Assembly (NCBI GenBank): GCA_948470475.1
Contig: OX419336.1
Location: 3,870,484-3,934,483 of the forward strand
Source of the DNA: Galaxea fascicularis
Lineage: Eukaryota; Cnidaria; Anthozoa; Scleractinia; Euphylliidae
Direction of reading: 5' to 3'
Length of the DNA: 64,000 nt
Below the pieces are notes generated by a model, which did no database searches, was not told the DNA's origin, and saw nothing but the letters and a program-made list of their open reading frames with translations. This document shows positions 22,901-31,755 of the stretch, in pieces (the stretch's first letter is position 1; every line of letters starts with the position of its first letter). The translations under genes were made by a program, and so were the position numbers.

Positions 22901-25900
22901 TAGTTGGGGAATATTCTATCACGTGAAGGATTATAAAACAAAAATACAAGTGACTTGTGGGATATTCCACATCTCATTAACTCCTGTAGGGCTTTAATTT
23001 CTGTCTTTTTGTAGAGATATGACAATGAAAGTGACCAGGACAATGGAATAAAACCATTTGAAAGGTAATTGGATTGAACCCTAGAACATATTGCACAAAG
23101 TCTCCATACTCCCCTTTCCCCCTATGTAAGTTGGTTTTGATTTTTACCTTCCATTAACAACTCTCACTGTTGAATGCCTCCTCCAATCCCCTCTTTGAAT
23201 TTCCAATAAGTTTATATGTACTGTACCTTTAATGAGAATTGTCTCTCTGTTGCTTTTGTCCATGGTAACGTGTCAAAGCTGCTAAACAAAATACTTCTTT
23301 GTATTTTATTTAAAAGATTCACACCTATGGATCTTCTGAATCATCTCAAGCAAAAAGACTTGAAACTTGGACTGGTGGTTGACTTCACTAATACCTTCAG
23401 ATATTATGATGGCCAGGTAAATATAATATTTTTAGCCAAACAGTTCTCACCTTTATACACTATAGCACAACAACCTGGTATTTCTGGAAGACAACACTAG
23501 TATCACTCAAATTGCTTAGGCCTGTTTCAAATGTCACATTATTGCGGTGGCAAACTAAATACAAGAATTAAATTAGACTCAAGCATGGCAGCAACATGAT
23601 GTTTGAAATAAGTCAGTGTGGTAGGTTGGCAAGACTGCTCAGCACAGTAGGCCCTGCCATGCCACACAGCAGTAGTTGGACTGGTTACAAATGGCATGCT
23701 ACTTTTGTGACAAACTGAATTCACAAGTAACATTGACAAGTTTAAATAGCAGTTAAGATGGTTCACCTTGGCTCAATACCCTAAAAGGTACCTTGACAAC
23801 TCTAGCAGTGGTAATTTTAGGTTTAAGTACCCTAAGCGGTACCAACCATTAATTTTATCCCCTAAAAGGTATGACAAGCACCCCCATCATGTTTATAGGG
23901 GAGCTTCCCCCCCCCCCCCCCAGGGAAAAAATTACTTTGATAATAAGTATTGGTTGTGAAATCTTGAAAATTACAATTTCTCAGCACTAGTTAGGTGTTA
24001 GCCAAACATTCATGCAATTGAAAGATGTATGACAATATATTTCTATCTAGCGAGAGCAGAGATTTGCACTGAATATTTCTATCCTTTAGGAATTTTCTCG
24101 CCATGGAATATTATACCGAAAGATCAAATGTGTTGGAAAAGAAATACCCAATGAAGATGTAGTAAAAAGGTAAAAGCCAGGATTGGAGGTTACATCATTG
24201 AAATGATGGTTATTTATATAATAACCAAATCAATGTGAGCACTCTGATTGGTCAATCAGCTATGGATTATTGTGCCAGTAAACTCATGGAAATTTCCCGC
24301 GTTTTCTGGATTATTATATAAAAGCAATAGACCACAATTTTCTATTGGTTTAGAGGCATGATAAACCACTTGAGATGTTGGAAGAACACTCAAAGAATTC
24401 ATAAATCACTTGCCTGCGGTTCGCGATTTACGAATTCTTCTCATGTTCTTCCAAAATCTCATGTGGTTTATCAACCAATAAACCATAGAAATGTGTGGTC
24501 TATGCCTTTAAAATCATTTTTAACTTCATGAATCAATTTAATGTTTAGTTCGAGCTTAAAGTTTGTCTTTGTTTTGTCACATTTTTTGTTTCTGGTAGAC
24601 TAGAAGCTCTACCCTTATGTTATAAAGGTTGTTTGTGTGTTGTCACTACATTGGTTTACTTTGTATAGCCTCTTTTATTGTTAAGTCTCTGATTAATCTT
24701 GGCTTTTTGTATTTAGAGTACTGGTGATTTTGACGAGTCAGAAAAGCTTTAGTTAAGATTCTGTTGCTCTGTAACTTGAATGCTAAATTCCTTGTCTTTT
24801 TTTTGCATTTCTTGAAGGTTCAAAGCTGAAGCCTGCAGTTTCCTTTCGAGCAATTCTACCAGTATGTCAAGCCTTGATTCTCTTTACTTTATAATGAAAG
24901 AAGTCATTGTAAGGGCATACATGTTGAGTTGAAAATGTATACTCCATCTTCCATTATTTTGTATTCTGATTTGAACCTGAAACCCAGTGAATCACCATTC
25001 ACAAGTACTAAATGTTTGTTTTGTATTCAAGTATTGTGGTGTCCTTTCTCCTCAGGTGACCTTATTGGAGTGCATTGCACTCATGGTCTGAACAGAGCTG
25101 GTTATATTGTCTGTAGGTAAGATATAATTAAGGTGAAATGGTCAAGTTGTAGGCACATTTGCACAGTAATGTAACAGTCTTAAGCCTTTTGGCTGTAACA
25201 ATATAATTTGTAAACAGTGACCCTGTAAGTCTCAAATCTTTCTAGCTGAGCACAGGTGCTCTACTAATTGGGGAGACTGTAAATCAAATCAAATCAAATA
25301 AAATGAAAGGTTGGTTTTTCAGGAGAGGGGAAAACCAGAGTATCCAGTCAAAAATCTCTCGGAGCAGAGTAGAGAACCAACAAACTCAGCCCACTTATGA
25401 TGCCGAGTGTGGGAATCAAACCCGGGACACATTGGTGGAAGGCGAGCGCTCTCACCACTGTGCCAACCCTGCTCCCTTGCGTTTTTTTATTTAAACATAA
25501 TTATTTACAAGCAAAGTTGGCCATAAGAGTTACAGTGCTCATTGAGAGGGCTAACTTTGAAAATGAAAATATTTACAAATGACATTAAATTAGATTGGGT
25601 CAGAAATGGCAAACAGAAAAACAAGTACAAAAAACACCTATACACACAGGGTAAAAAGATGAAAAAGGAGCCGACAGGTGGAATGCACACTATGAGCATT
25701 TCTCTGAAATGTCAGAGATTCACTCAAAGGTCTGAACATGAAAAAACAAGTCAGTATTTTGTTTTAGCAACAGAAAGGGCGCACCAAATAGAAAAGCCGA
25801 AATTAATTGTGATTCAAGATCCCAAATGAGAGCTAATCCTCAGTGGATTCAGCCTGATAAAGGGCCAATGGTTGAAATGTCAGCTGTTTGAATCCCAGTA

Positions 25901-28900
25901 TTTTTTTTTTAATTCCTACTTATGGTGTCCAATTTACATGATTTATTCTAAATTGATGAAACACAATTTTTGTGTACCACTCTCCCACTGACACAGCACC
26001 ACAGTTTCTTTAGAAACTAATTCCGTATATCATTTGTGACCTTCCATGGCAAAACGTGCTCTAAAGCTTTTCTGTTAGATGGGCTAGAATGTTAGCCATC
26101 TGTCAGTCATCCGTTAGAATCATAAAGAAAAACCGTTAGAGCATTAGTCTTATCCATTTGAGTGTTAGTATTATCTGTTGGAAAGTTAGTCTCTTCCGTT
26201 AGAGCATTACCCTAAACTTTCAGAGTGTTAGCCTCACGCATTAGAGCATTAATAAAGACTAGTAAGCTGAAATGCTTTAACAAAACTGAACATTTTTAGG
26301 TCAATGAAGATATCCTTATTTACAACCCATGGTAACTCCTTCGTGAGCAATAGCTATGGAAACATTAATGTCACGTTTATTTTCACTGCTTAGTATAGAC
26401 TTGAAGTTAGTCTTACGTTAGCACTCCGTTTTGTAGTATTTCAATTTGCAATAGTAATTAATTTTAGTCATGTACAACTGTAGTAAAATACTGTACACAA
26501 CACTGTCTGACAGTCCATACATAAAGTTGCCATGTGTTATGTGATAATCCCTAAGTTTATCTGATGTCCCTGTAGGTACCTCATTGAGTGCAGAGGATTT
26601 ACACCTGAAAGAGCCATTGAAGGTGAATATTTAATCCATACTACAAAAACAACAAATAAAGGTGTTAATAATCATTTCTTGAATATTTATCAAGATGTTA
26701 TGTATGGAGGGAGTACTTGGGGAGTGACTTTGACCACTTTTGGACATGAGCTTACAAGTTTTTGTTGACATTGACAAGCAGATTTTCTGAAAAACAACAA
26801 AAAAAAAACATTATTTTAGAAAATCAGTCAAGGAGAACTTGTCTGTTTGTTGGTGTCGCAGTTTATTTTTGTTTGTTCTGTGACATTTAGTTTAGTGTTA
26901 CATTTTTTTGGAACATTTTTCTTAGCAAGTGGACAGATCAAGCGGTTAACACACGTGATCACGTGAACATTGAACCTGCTGTGTTTTTTTTAAGGAGAAG
27001 TTATGTTTTGTACGTGTGGTTTTCCCTGCTAGCAGAGACCTCTTTTCCTTGTATTCAGCGAAAAGAGGCCTCTGCTAGCAGAGAAGTGTGGTTTTAGAGT
27101 TCGGTTTTGAAACCCGTTCGCTTGCTGGATATCTGTATTTTTGATGGAACATTAAAGCTTTAAGATAAAATTCAGCACAAGCCTTACCATGAGCTCCTGG
27201 CCTTACTTGTATTTTGAATTAAGTGCACTTGGTTTGGAGGTGATGACTTAGCCACTGCACTGGGAAGTTAGTTAATAGTTCAGAAATGATGTCTTTTCCA
27301 CCAGTTGCCACGAGAAGGTGCAATTCTCCCATTTCAATTTTTATTAGAGAATTGCACATATATGTACATCTACATATACCAGTCTTACTAACCAAGTTCG
27401 AGGTCCGTACTGTAAGTTACGGACCGAGTTTTTTCCCGTTCACTTATTCGCGCTTGGGCCATAAATTAACCGAAAGCATAGATTATAATAAATAATAATA
27501 ACTTTATTAAGGTCTCAAACCGTTCTAGCCGAACACGAGTGCTCTACTAATTGGGAAGACTGTAAATCAAATAAACTCTAAATCAAATCAAGTGTTGGTT
27601 TTTGAGGAGACTGGAAAACTGGAGTACCCGGAGAAAAATCTCTCGGAGCAGTGTAGAAAACCAACAAACTCAGTACAGTATAGCCCGCCAAATAGACCAA
27701 TGAACTAAACGAGAGATATAATAAAATTACGTATTACTGACATACATACTTTAACAGTGACGAAACTAGTAAACTAAAAGTTTTGAAAGACACTAATTTA
27801 ATACTGATGCATGACACGAATCCAGACTTATTATTACTTATTACTTTCCTATCAAATTATGATGGGATTCATTGCTTTGTGTTTTGCTGTGCAGTAAAGG
27901 TCGTAATTGAAGTAAATTTGTTTCTCAGCATTTAATGAAGCCAGAGGCTATCCAATGGAACGCGAGAACTACCTTAAGGATCTCAAGACAAAGAGCCCCA
28001 AATCGTGAGTAGCCACCTCAGGACAATTTTCTTACATTCGTTTTTCAGATACTTTGTAATGTTATTCGAACGTTCACGTTATGCGTGATTTACTTGTACG
28101 TTTAAGTCAGCCCTGCAGCCTGACAACAGCTGATGTGGAGCCACTCGAAACAAGTTTAAACCGGGTTAACTAACAGTACATAGCATTCATAACTAACCTG
28201 ATATGATGTTTTAAAAAGAATTAGAGGTCACAACTGAATGACTATCTCTTAGCCAAACGTCATCCCTCCCCTATCGGACCAACTCCAGCTGTTACAGGGG
28301 CCGTGAAGCTCTTTACAACCTCTAATTTCATTGGCCCCATATAGTACGAACCTCTAATTTCATTGGCCCTATATTGCTGAAACCTCTAATTTCATTGGCC
28401 CTATATGGCACAAACCTCTAATTTCATTGGCCTCATATGGCACGAGGCTCTATTCTCTCAGGAATGGTCCATCGTTTCTTTTGTTTGTTTATTGTTTTCT
28501 CAACCAATCCTGTGAGGCGTTCCGAGAGCTTCGTGGCGCCCCAGCGACGTGTGGCCTAAGGTGGTGTACACTTTGCTGCGGTGTCAGGTATTAGGCAGTT
28601 GACCGTGAAAACACAAGAAGGGTCTTTAGGAATTTTGAGTGGCAGGAGCGGTTCCTGTGAGTGGATATTGCGAGAACAAATGCCACGCGTTTATTCCATC
28701 ATTCCGATTTTTCTTTCCGTTGTGCTGAAGGAGACCTAGCTTGGGAACGAGAACGAATGAAGAGACGAAAACGGACAATCACACACTCTTGGTTCAGTCG
28801 CGATCTGGGTGCTCATATCTTTCGTTTGAATGGTCATACGTAGGATTTCATTCATAGGCTCAAAGTTTAGACCTGCCACATCATGTACGCATAACAAACA

Positions 28901-29527
28901 ACCGGAGGACGGTATTACCCTGTTGAAAACTTTAAGATGTATTTTATGTAACGCAATAACTGAAAACTCAACCTCATCTTTGTTTTGTATGCAGAACTCT
29001 TGAACATCTATTTTTTGTTTCTTCCACATAGCGAGGACCTCTCCCACATTCGAAATGGAGACAGACGGCGAAAACGAGCCTCACCCGCTGACAGACCAAG
29101 ACTTTTCCATACTAACGCAAACTCCTTCTCAAGGCGTGGCAGTGCTGGTGGAGATGTCGATGCAATGGGAAGATACCCACCTACAAAGTACAGACGCCAA
29201 AACGATTACTCCGACTCTGGATCAAACTACGGTGATAATCGTTATGGACAAAGACACTACAATTCACGGACGGACTACACGACTGGCGTGTCCTCGGGGA
29301 GAGATCGCCGAGACAATTATCGTGATTACAATAACGGATATGAGGAGGAGTACCATTATTATAATTATAGTTACCGTGGTTATAATAATTATGGTTACGA
29401 TGATTATCATGATTATAGGCCCAAGAGGAATCCAGATGAGTTTTACAGACGTGATCACGTGATGAGAAATAAGCAGTACTCCCATAGGGGTCGCTCTGCA
29501 CCTTACTCGCGACAAAGAACGAGATAA
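19926..29527 (+). CDS. DUSP11: DUSP11/PIR1, RNA 5'-triphosphatase of the dual-specificity phosphatase family
   Basis: Ten coding exons join in frame to 356 residues: 19926-19966, 20377-20452, 23015-23064, 23317-23416, 24090-24169, 24818-24861, 25056-25116, 26576-26622, 27929-28004 and 29032-29527. All introns are GT-AG. The N-terminus reads IPDKWRDYKAFG and IAFKTPLSN, then FTPMDLL and LKLGLVVDFTNTFRYY, as in DUSP11 and the capping-enzyme triphosphatase. The signature HCTHGLNRAG (exon 7) holds the nucleophilic Cys and the Arg of the CX5R loop, so activity is expected. YLIECRGFTPERAI and ENYLKDL follow. DUSP11 trims 5' triphosphates of RNA polymerase III and viral transcripts in the nucleus. 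No guanylyltransferase domain follows, which excludes RNGTT. The last exon encodes a basic, Tyr/Arg/Asn/Gly-rich low-complexity tail with a likely nuclear signal (DRRRKRA). Confidence 0.95.
20619..21579. mobile_element. 961-bp DNA transposon with long imperfect inverted repeats
   Basis: The left end GGCCCCAGTTGTTC, followed by GCACTATCCACCAGATAAAT and later AGGGTCCGACAAATATT, is mirrored at the right end in reverse complement (AGCCCCAGTTGTTC, GCTATCCACCAGATAAATC, AGGGTCCAACAAATATT). The arms run 100 bp or more with an indel. A zinc-finger-like coding remnant lies between them. No convincing target duplication was found. It is likely a defective derivative of an autonomous element, possibly hAT-like given the zinc finger. 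Confidence 0.6.
21071..21387 (+). pseudogene. Zinc-finger domain remnant (TTF/C17orf113-type)
   Basis: The frame is open for about 105 codons with no ATG at its start, and ends at TGA. It reads through FQPKLLEEFSWL, the cysteine pair in MKCKICYTW, then VMGSDKFRKDPLYAHAKS and NHIVC. This order (LEEF-W-L, CxxC, GSDxFR, L..H..S..H) fits the N-terminal zinc finger found in C17orf113/ZNF862-like proteins and some hAT transposases. It lies inside an inverted-repeat element in a DUSP11 intron and has no splice structure, so I read it as transposon coding debris. Confidence 0.5.
21901..22116 (-). repeat. Dispersed TTAACCCTTTA-type repeat
   Basis: The ends read GTTAACCCTTTAAC and AAAGAGTTAAC in inverted orientation, with interior text such as ATTCTCCTTAC and CCTATATACTTG. 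Related copies occur at 29620-29805, 32717-32930, 59459-59670 and around 61250-61440, sharing AATTTCTCC and GATTGTTTAACAAATTCTCC-like blocks. It is a common, old interspersed repeat of DNA-transposon type. Confidence 0.55.
22149..22438 (+). mobile_element. MITE (family M2), copy 1, with internal hairpin
   Basis: It starts ACCAAGTTCGAGGTCCGTAC and ends near GAGAGATATAATAAATTA. An internal inverted repeat pairs GGTCCGTACTGTAAGTTA (22162) with TAACTTACAGTACCGACC (to 22278). A second copy, broken by a SINE, is at 27391-27730. There is no coding content. Confidence 0.65.
22654..22833. mobile_element. 180-bp foldback element (family F3), copy 1
   Basis: Nearly the whole length is an inverted repeat: CAATAGTCTCCATTTGG and TGCTTGGATATTTGTC on the left pair with the reverse complement ending in GGGGACTATTG. 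Inner arms continue through GACATTATC and AACAGTTTTC. A shorter relative lies at 59725-59815. It sits in DUSP11 intron 2. Confidence 0.7.
23780..23925 (+). repeat. CCCTAAAAGGTAC-type repeat ending in a C15 homopolymer
   Basis: Three spaced copies of a CCCTAAAAGGTA/CCCTAAGCGGTACC-like word occur in 100 bp, followed by GGAGCTTCCC and an uninterrupted run of about 15 C. It lies in DUSP11 intron 4. The C run may be length-variable and is a likely site of sequencing error. Confidence 0.45.
24321..24509. mobile_element. 189-bp foldback element in DUSP11 intron 5
   Basis: Arms of about 85 bp: AAAGCAATAGACCACA, TTTCTATTGGTTTA, GATAAACCAC and GTTGGAAGAACA on the left match the right arm in reverse complement, separated by a short TTGCCTGCG loop. 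The transcript of this intron could form a long hairpin. Confidence 0.7.
25222..25476 (-). mobile_element. tRNA-derived SINE (family S1), copy 2, most complete
   Basis: On the minus strand it begins GGGAGCAGGGTTGGCACAG and has an A box TGGCACAGTGG, a B box GGTTTGATTCC, the shared body with CTCTACTCTGCTCCGAGAG, a (GATTT)n tract and a 3' end with AATTAGTAGAGCAC. Internal polymerase III promoter boxes are well preserved. It lies in DUSP11 intron 7, antisense to the gene. Confidence 0.82.
26068..26255 (+). repeat. Degenerate GTTAGAGCATTA minisatellite
   Basis: About eight loose units of 22-26 bp built on CCGTTAGAGCATTAGTCTTA occur in tandem in DUSP11 intron 7. Units differ from each other by several bases. 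No protein meaning. Confidence 0.55.
27014..27095. mobile_element. 62-bp foldback element with 10-bp target duplication
   Basis: The element 27024-27085 is a hairpin: CTGCTAGCAGAGACCTCTTT on the left and its complement AAAGAGGCCTCTGCTAGCAG on the right, around a short loop. The flanks carry an exact direct duplication, GTGTGGTTTT, at 27014-27023 and 27086-27095. It lies in DUSP11 intron 8. Duplication size and hairpin form are as in the TAGTCTCC family, but the sequence is unrelated. Confidence 0.78.
27391..27730 (+). mobile_element. MITE (family M2), copy 2, with a SINE fragment inserted
   Basis: The start (ACCAAGTTCGAGGTCCGTAC), the middle (TTTTTTCCCGTT, GGGCCATAAATTAACC) and the end (CCCGCCAAATAGACCAAT, GAGAGATATAATAAA) match the copy at 22149. 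The central part is replaced by a 5'-truncated minus-strand S1 SINE (about 27486-27675) with an ATT-repeat tail. The nesting shows that the SINE moved after the MITE. Confidence 0.65.
28318..28447 (+). repeat. Four-unit minisatellite, 32-33-bp period
   Basis: Four tandem units begin CCTCTAATTTCATTGGCC, each followed by a variable ATATGGCACAAA-like spacer. It lies in DUSP11 intron 9. Each unit carries one ATTGG (inverted CCAAT) word. Confidence 0.75.
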
Positions 29528-29619
29528 TCCGGGTGACATGTCCATAAGGAACCCATAGAAGAGATCCAAGCCATCTTTTTACATCTTTCTCAGGTCAAAG
29601 TAAAAGATAACCCAGGGAT

Positions 29620-29800
29620 TAACCTTTAACCCCTAACAGTGACCAATTTTTAATTTCTCCCTAATGGTTTTGAGAAAAAGAGAAGTGATCAACAAGTGAC
29701 AAAGGTCTTGATTGTTTAACAAATTCTCCTCATTATTACCATAGAAAATGTATAGGGGACAGCATGGAGAATATGCGTTCTAAGTTTGCCGTAGCATGCT
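29620..29800 (+). repeat. Dispersed TTAACCCTTTA-type repeat
   Basis: The sequence TTAACCTTTAACCCCTAAC, then TTTAATTTCTCCC, GATTGTTTAACAAATTCTCC and AAATGTATAGGGGACAGC, is the same family as 21901-22116, here in the opposite orientation. Its right part carries a younger foldback insertion. Confidence 0.55.
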
Positions 29801-29900
29801 GGAAGCACATCAAGCTCGAACCCAGGCTCTCTCCCTTATCTTCCCTTGACGACAAGGGAGAAAAAGAGAGAGAGCCTGGGTTCGAGGTTGGAGGCACATC
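29801..29900. mobile_element. 78-bp foldback element with near-exact 11-bp target duplication
   Basis: The element 29812-29889 has arms of about 22 bp beginning AAGCTCGAACCCAGGCTCTC and ending with the complement (GAGAGCCTGGGTTCGAGGTT). It is flanked by GGAAGCACATC (29801-29811) and GGAGGCACATC (29890-29900), one mismatch in eleven. Confidence 0.75.
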
Positions 29901-30003
29901 GTAGAGTTAAAGGGGTATGGAAGGGGAAAGGTCTGTAGACTGCGCATCCAAAGTTTCGTCAAAGTAACGTTTTATAATCATGCACGCGCAAGGAGTGGAA
30001 AAT

Positions 30004-30207
30004 GGAAAATATAACTTTTTAATACTGCATGCAGAGATGGCTTATGTTGATAGTTACTGCATTGCAGACTTTATCAGAGTTTACATTTGAACCACCTGGC
30101 GGAAAATATGGAAAATATAACTTTTTAATACTGCATGCAGAGATGGCTTATGTTGATAGTTACTGCATTGCAGACTTTATCAGAGTTTACATTTGAACCA
30201 CCTGGCG
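30004..30207 (+). repeat. Tandem duplication of a 106-bp unit, no mismatch seen
   Basis: The block starting GGAAAATATAACTTTTTAAT and ending ACATTTGAACCACCTGGCG appears twice, offset by 106 bp. The shared bases show no difference by eye. The identity implies a recent event or an assembly artefact. Confidence 0.9.
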
Positions 30208-31755
30208 CAGCACACTACTCACGATATCAAGAGAAAGAACTGCTAAACAACCTGGGTAACCTCAATCTGGATTATACTTTTCGTGCACAGAATCAGTATT
30301 GAAAACCGCGTTGATTACCTTGAAACACATTTCCAGAGCTGCAAATAACTGTTAAATCGGCCCATGTCCGACGAAATCTTAACTTTGTTCGGACATTATG
30401 TCCAAACAATTTTTTTTACTAAATAATAAGTAAATAATAATAAACATCCCATCACATTTCTGTTTTGTCAGACCAAAATAGAGATTTGGTCGCATATATG
30501 TCCTTTCAAGAAAGAAAAACTATTCGCAGCCCTGCCTCTCGGAAACAAACTAAGTAAGAGTTTTCATTTGATTTCACCGGAATAATCGCCCTTCAGGGCT
30601 GCTTCTACGGACTCGGACAATAGAAAAACAATAGAAAAACGTTGCGTTGAAGCGATAGAAAAGCACATTCTTAGTTCTGTTTTACAAGGAGTAACCGAGG
30701 TAATACGTCACTCAACTGACCTTTGTATGGGTACATATATATGTATGATTCATCATATCATCTTAAGGAGAATAGTCAGATCTTGGAGAAATGCTTGTTA
30801 GTAATGTTTTAATGAAAGTGTACATTTTACCTTTTTTGTTTGAATCTACAAAGACGCTGTTAATGTGTTAGAACTATTTAATAAAACCTTGGTTACTGCG
30901 ACCAAAATTGTTCAGTTGTTCAATTGTTCAATTTGAACGTAAGACTGACTGAACGCCACCGAGCAATGGGAAATGGTGCAAACCACAGCATCGACTGAGA
31001 CTCTGCTGAATGTGCTACATACGGTACTGTTTACTACTTATGGTAGTTAAAACCCAATAACCATTGATGCCATTGGTAAGCGAACCCATGGAATGACATG
31101 TATCACTGGGTTTCAAAAGAGAAGAATAACCCGGGGTGAGAAGGAGGGGGGGTGTCTCGTCGGAATTTTTGGTAGGGGTGGTCCGTCCTGTTCTTTAATT
31201 TCTGACTCCATTTCGGACTAAAACATGCCATTTTCCACACCCGTTTTCGGACCCGTTTCCAGGCCAAACGTGGCGGTTACACTAGCTTTGTTGTAGCGTT
31301 GTGGCATCAGAGCCGAGAGTCAAGAATTGGTAAAATTCAGCTTGAATGAAAACTTTTATACACGCTTCAGCCATACCCGATTTCAGACCAAAACGGCTTA
31401 TAAAACCCATACCCGTACCCTTTGGGACGACACATACTTACACAGTTTATATCGGGTAGTACCCCACCCACCAGGAAGAATAGTGGTAAAGGTTGTGACT
31501 CTCAAGAAATGACGAAGGTAATGAATGATAAAAAATGTGAAGTATGTGATTATGCACCATACTTTCCTCGCCCTTTTTTATTAACTGGCCGCTAATGGAA
31601 TATTGTTCTGTGGTACTCCACAGGAAGAGCAACCAGGCCTTATTTGTATCAGCCGAGGTTGCCTTAATTTTGTTTGTGAAAATTTTACGAAGCCACCTAC
31701 CGGTAGTTTATCTCTTATTTCCAAAAAACAAAAAACAGACTAAGCAAGGTTCAAT

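Larger units (their letters stand above)
20453..23014. other. DUSP11 intron 2, rich in mobile elements
   Basis: The 2.56-kb intron contains a 961-bp inverted-repeat transposon with a zinc-finger coding remnant, a dispersed TTAACCCTTTA-type repeat, a MITE with an internal hairpin and a 180-bp foldback; these are listed separately. A small palindrome, TGGGGAATATC/GATATTCCCCA, lies near 22872-22896. No other exon is needed, because the phases of the flanking exons match. Confidence 0.7.
29528..31755. other. DUSP11 3' region and spacer before MFSD13A
   Basis: It contains a dispersed repeat, a 78-bp foldback and a 106-bp tandem duplication, listed separately. A possible polyadenylation signal AATAAA for DUSP11 is at 30880-30885, about 1.35 kb past the stop. 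No further coding exon is supported. The segment just left of 31756 should include the MFSD13A promoter and leader. Confidence 0.45.

Noticed and set aside
19926..29527. mRNA-capping enzyme (RNGTT) instead of DUSP11
   Set aside because: The triphosphatase domains are similar, but the last exon ends in a low-complexity tail with a stop, and there is no guanylyltransferase KxDG motif or oligonucleotide-binding fold after it.
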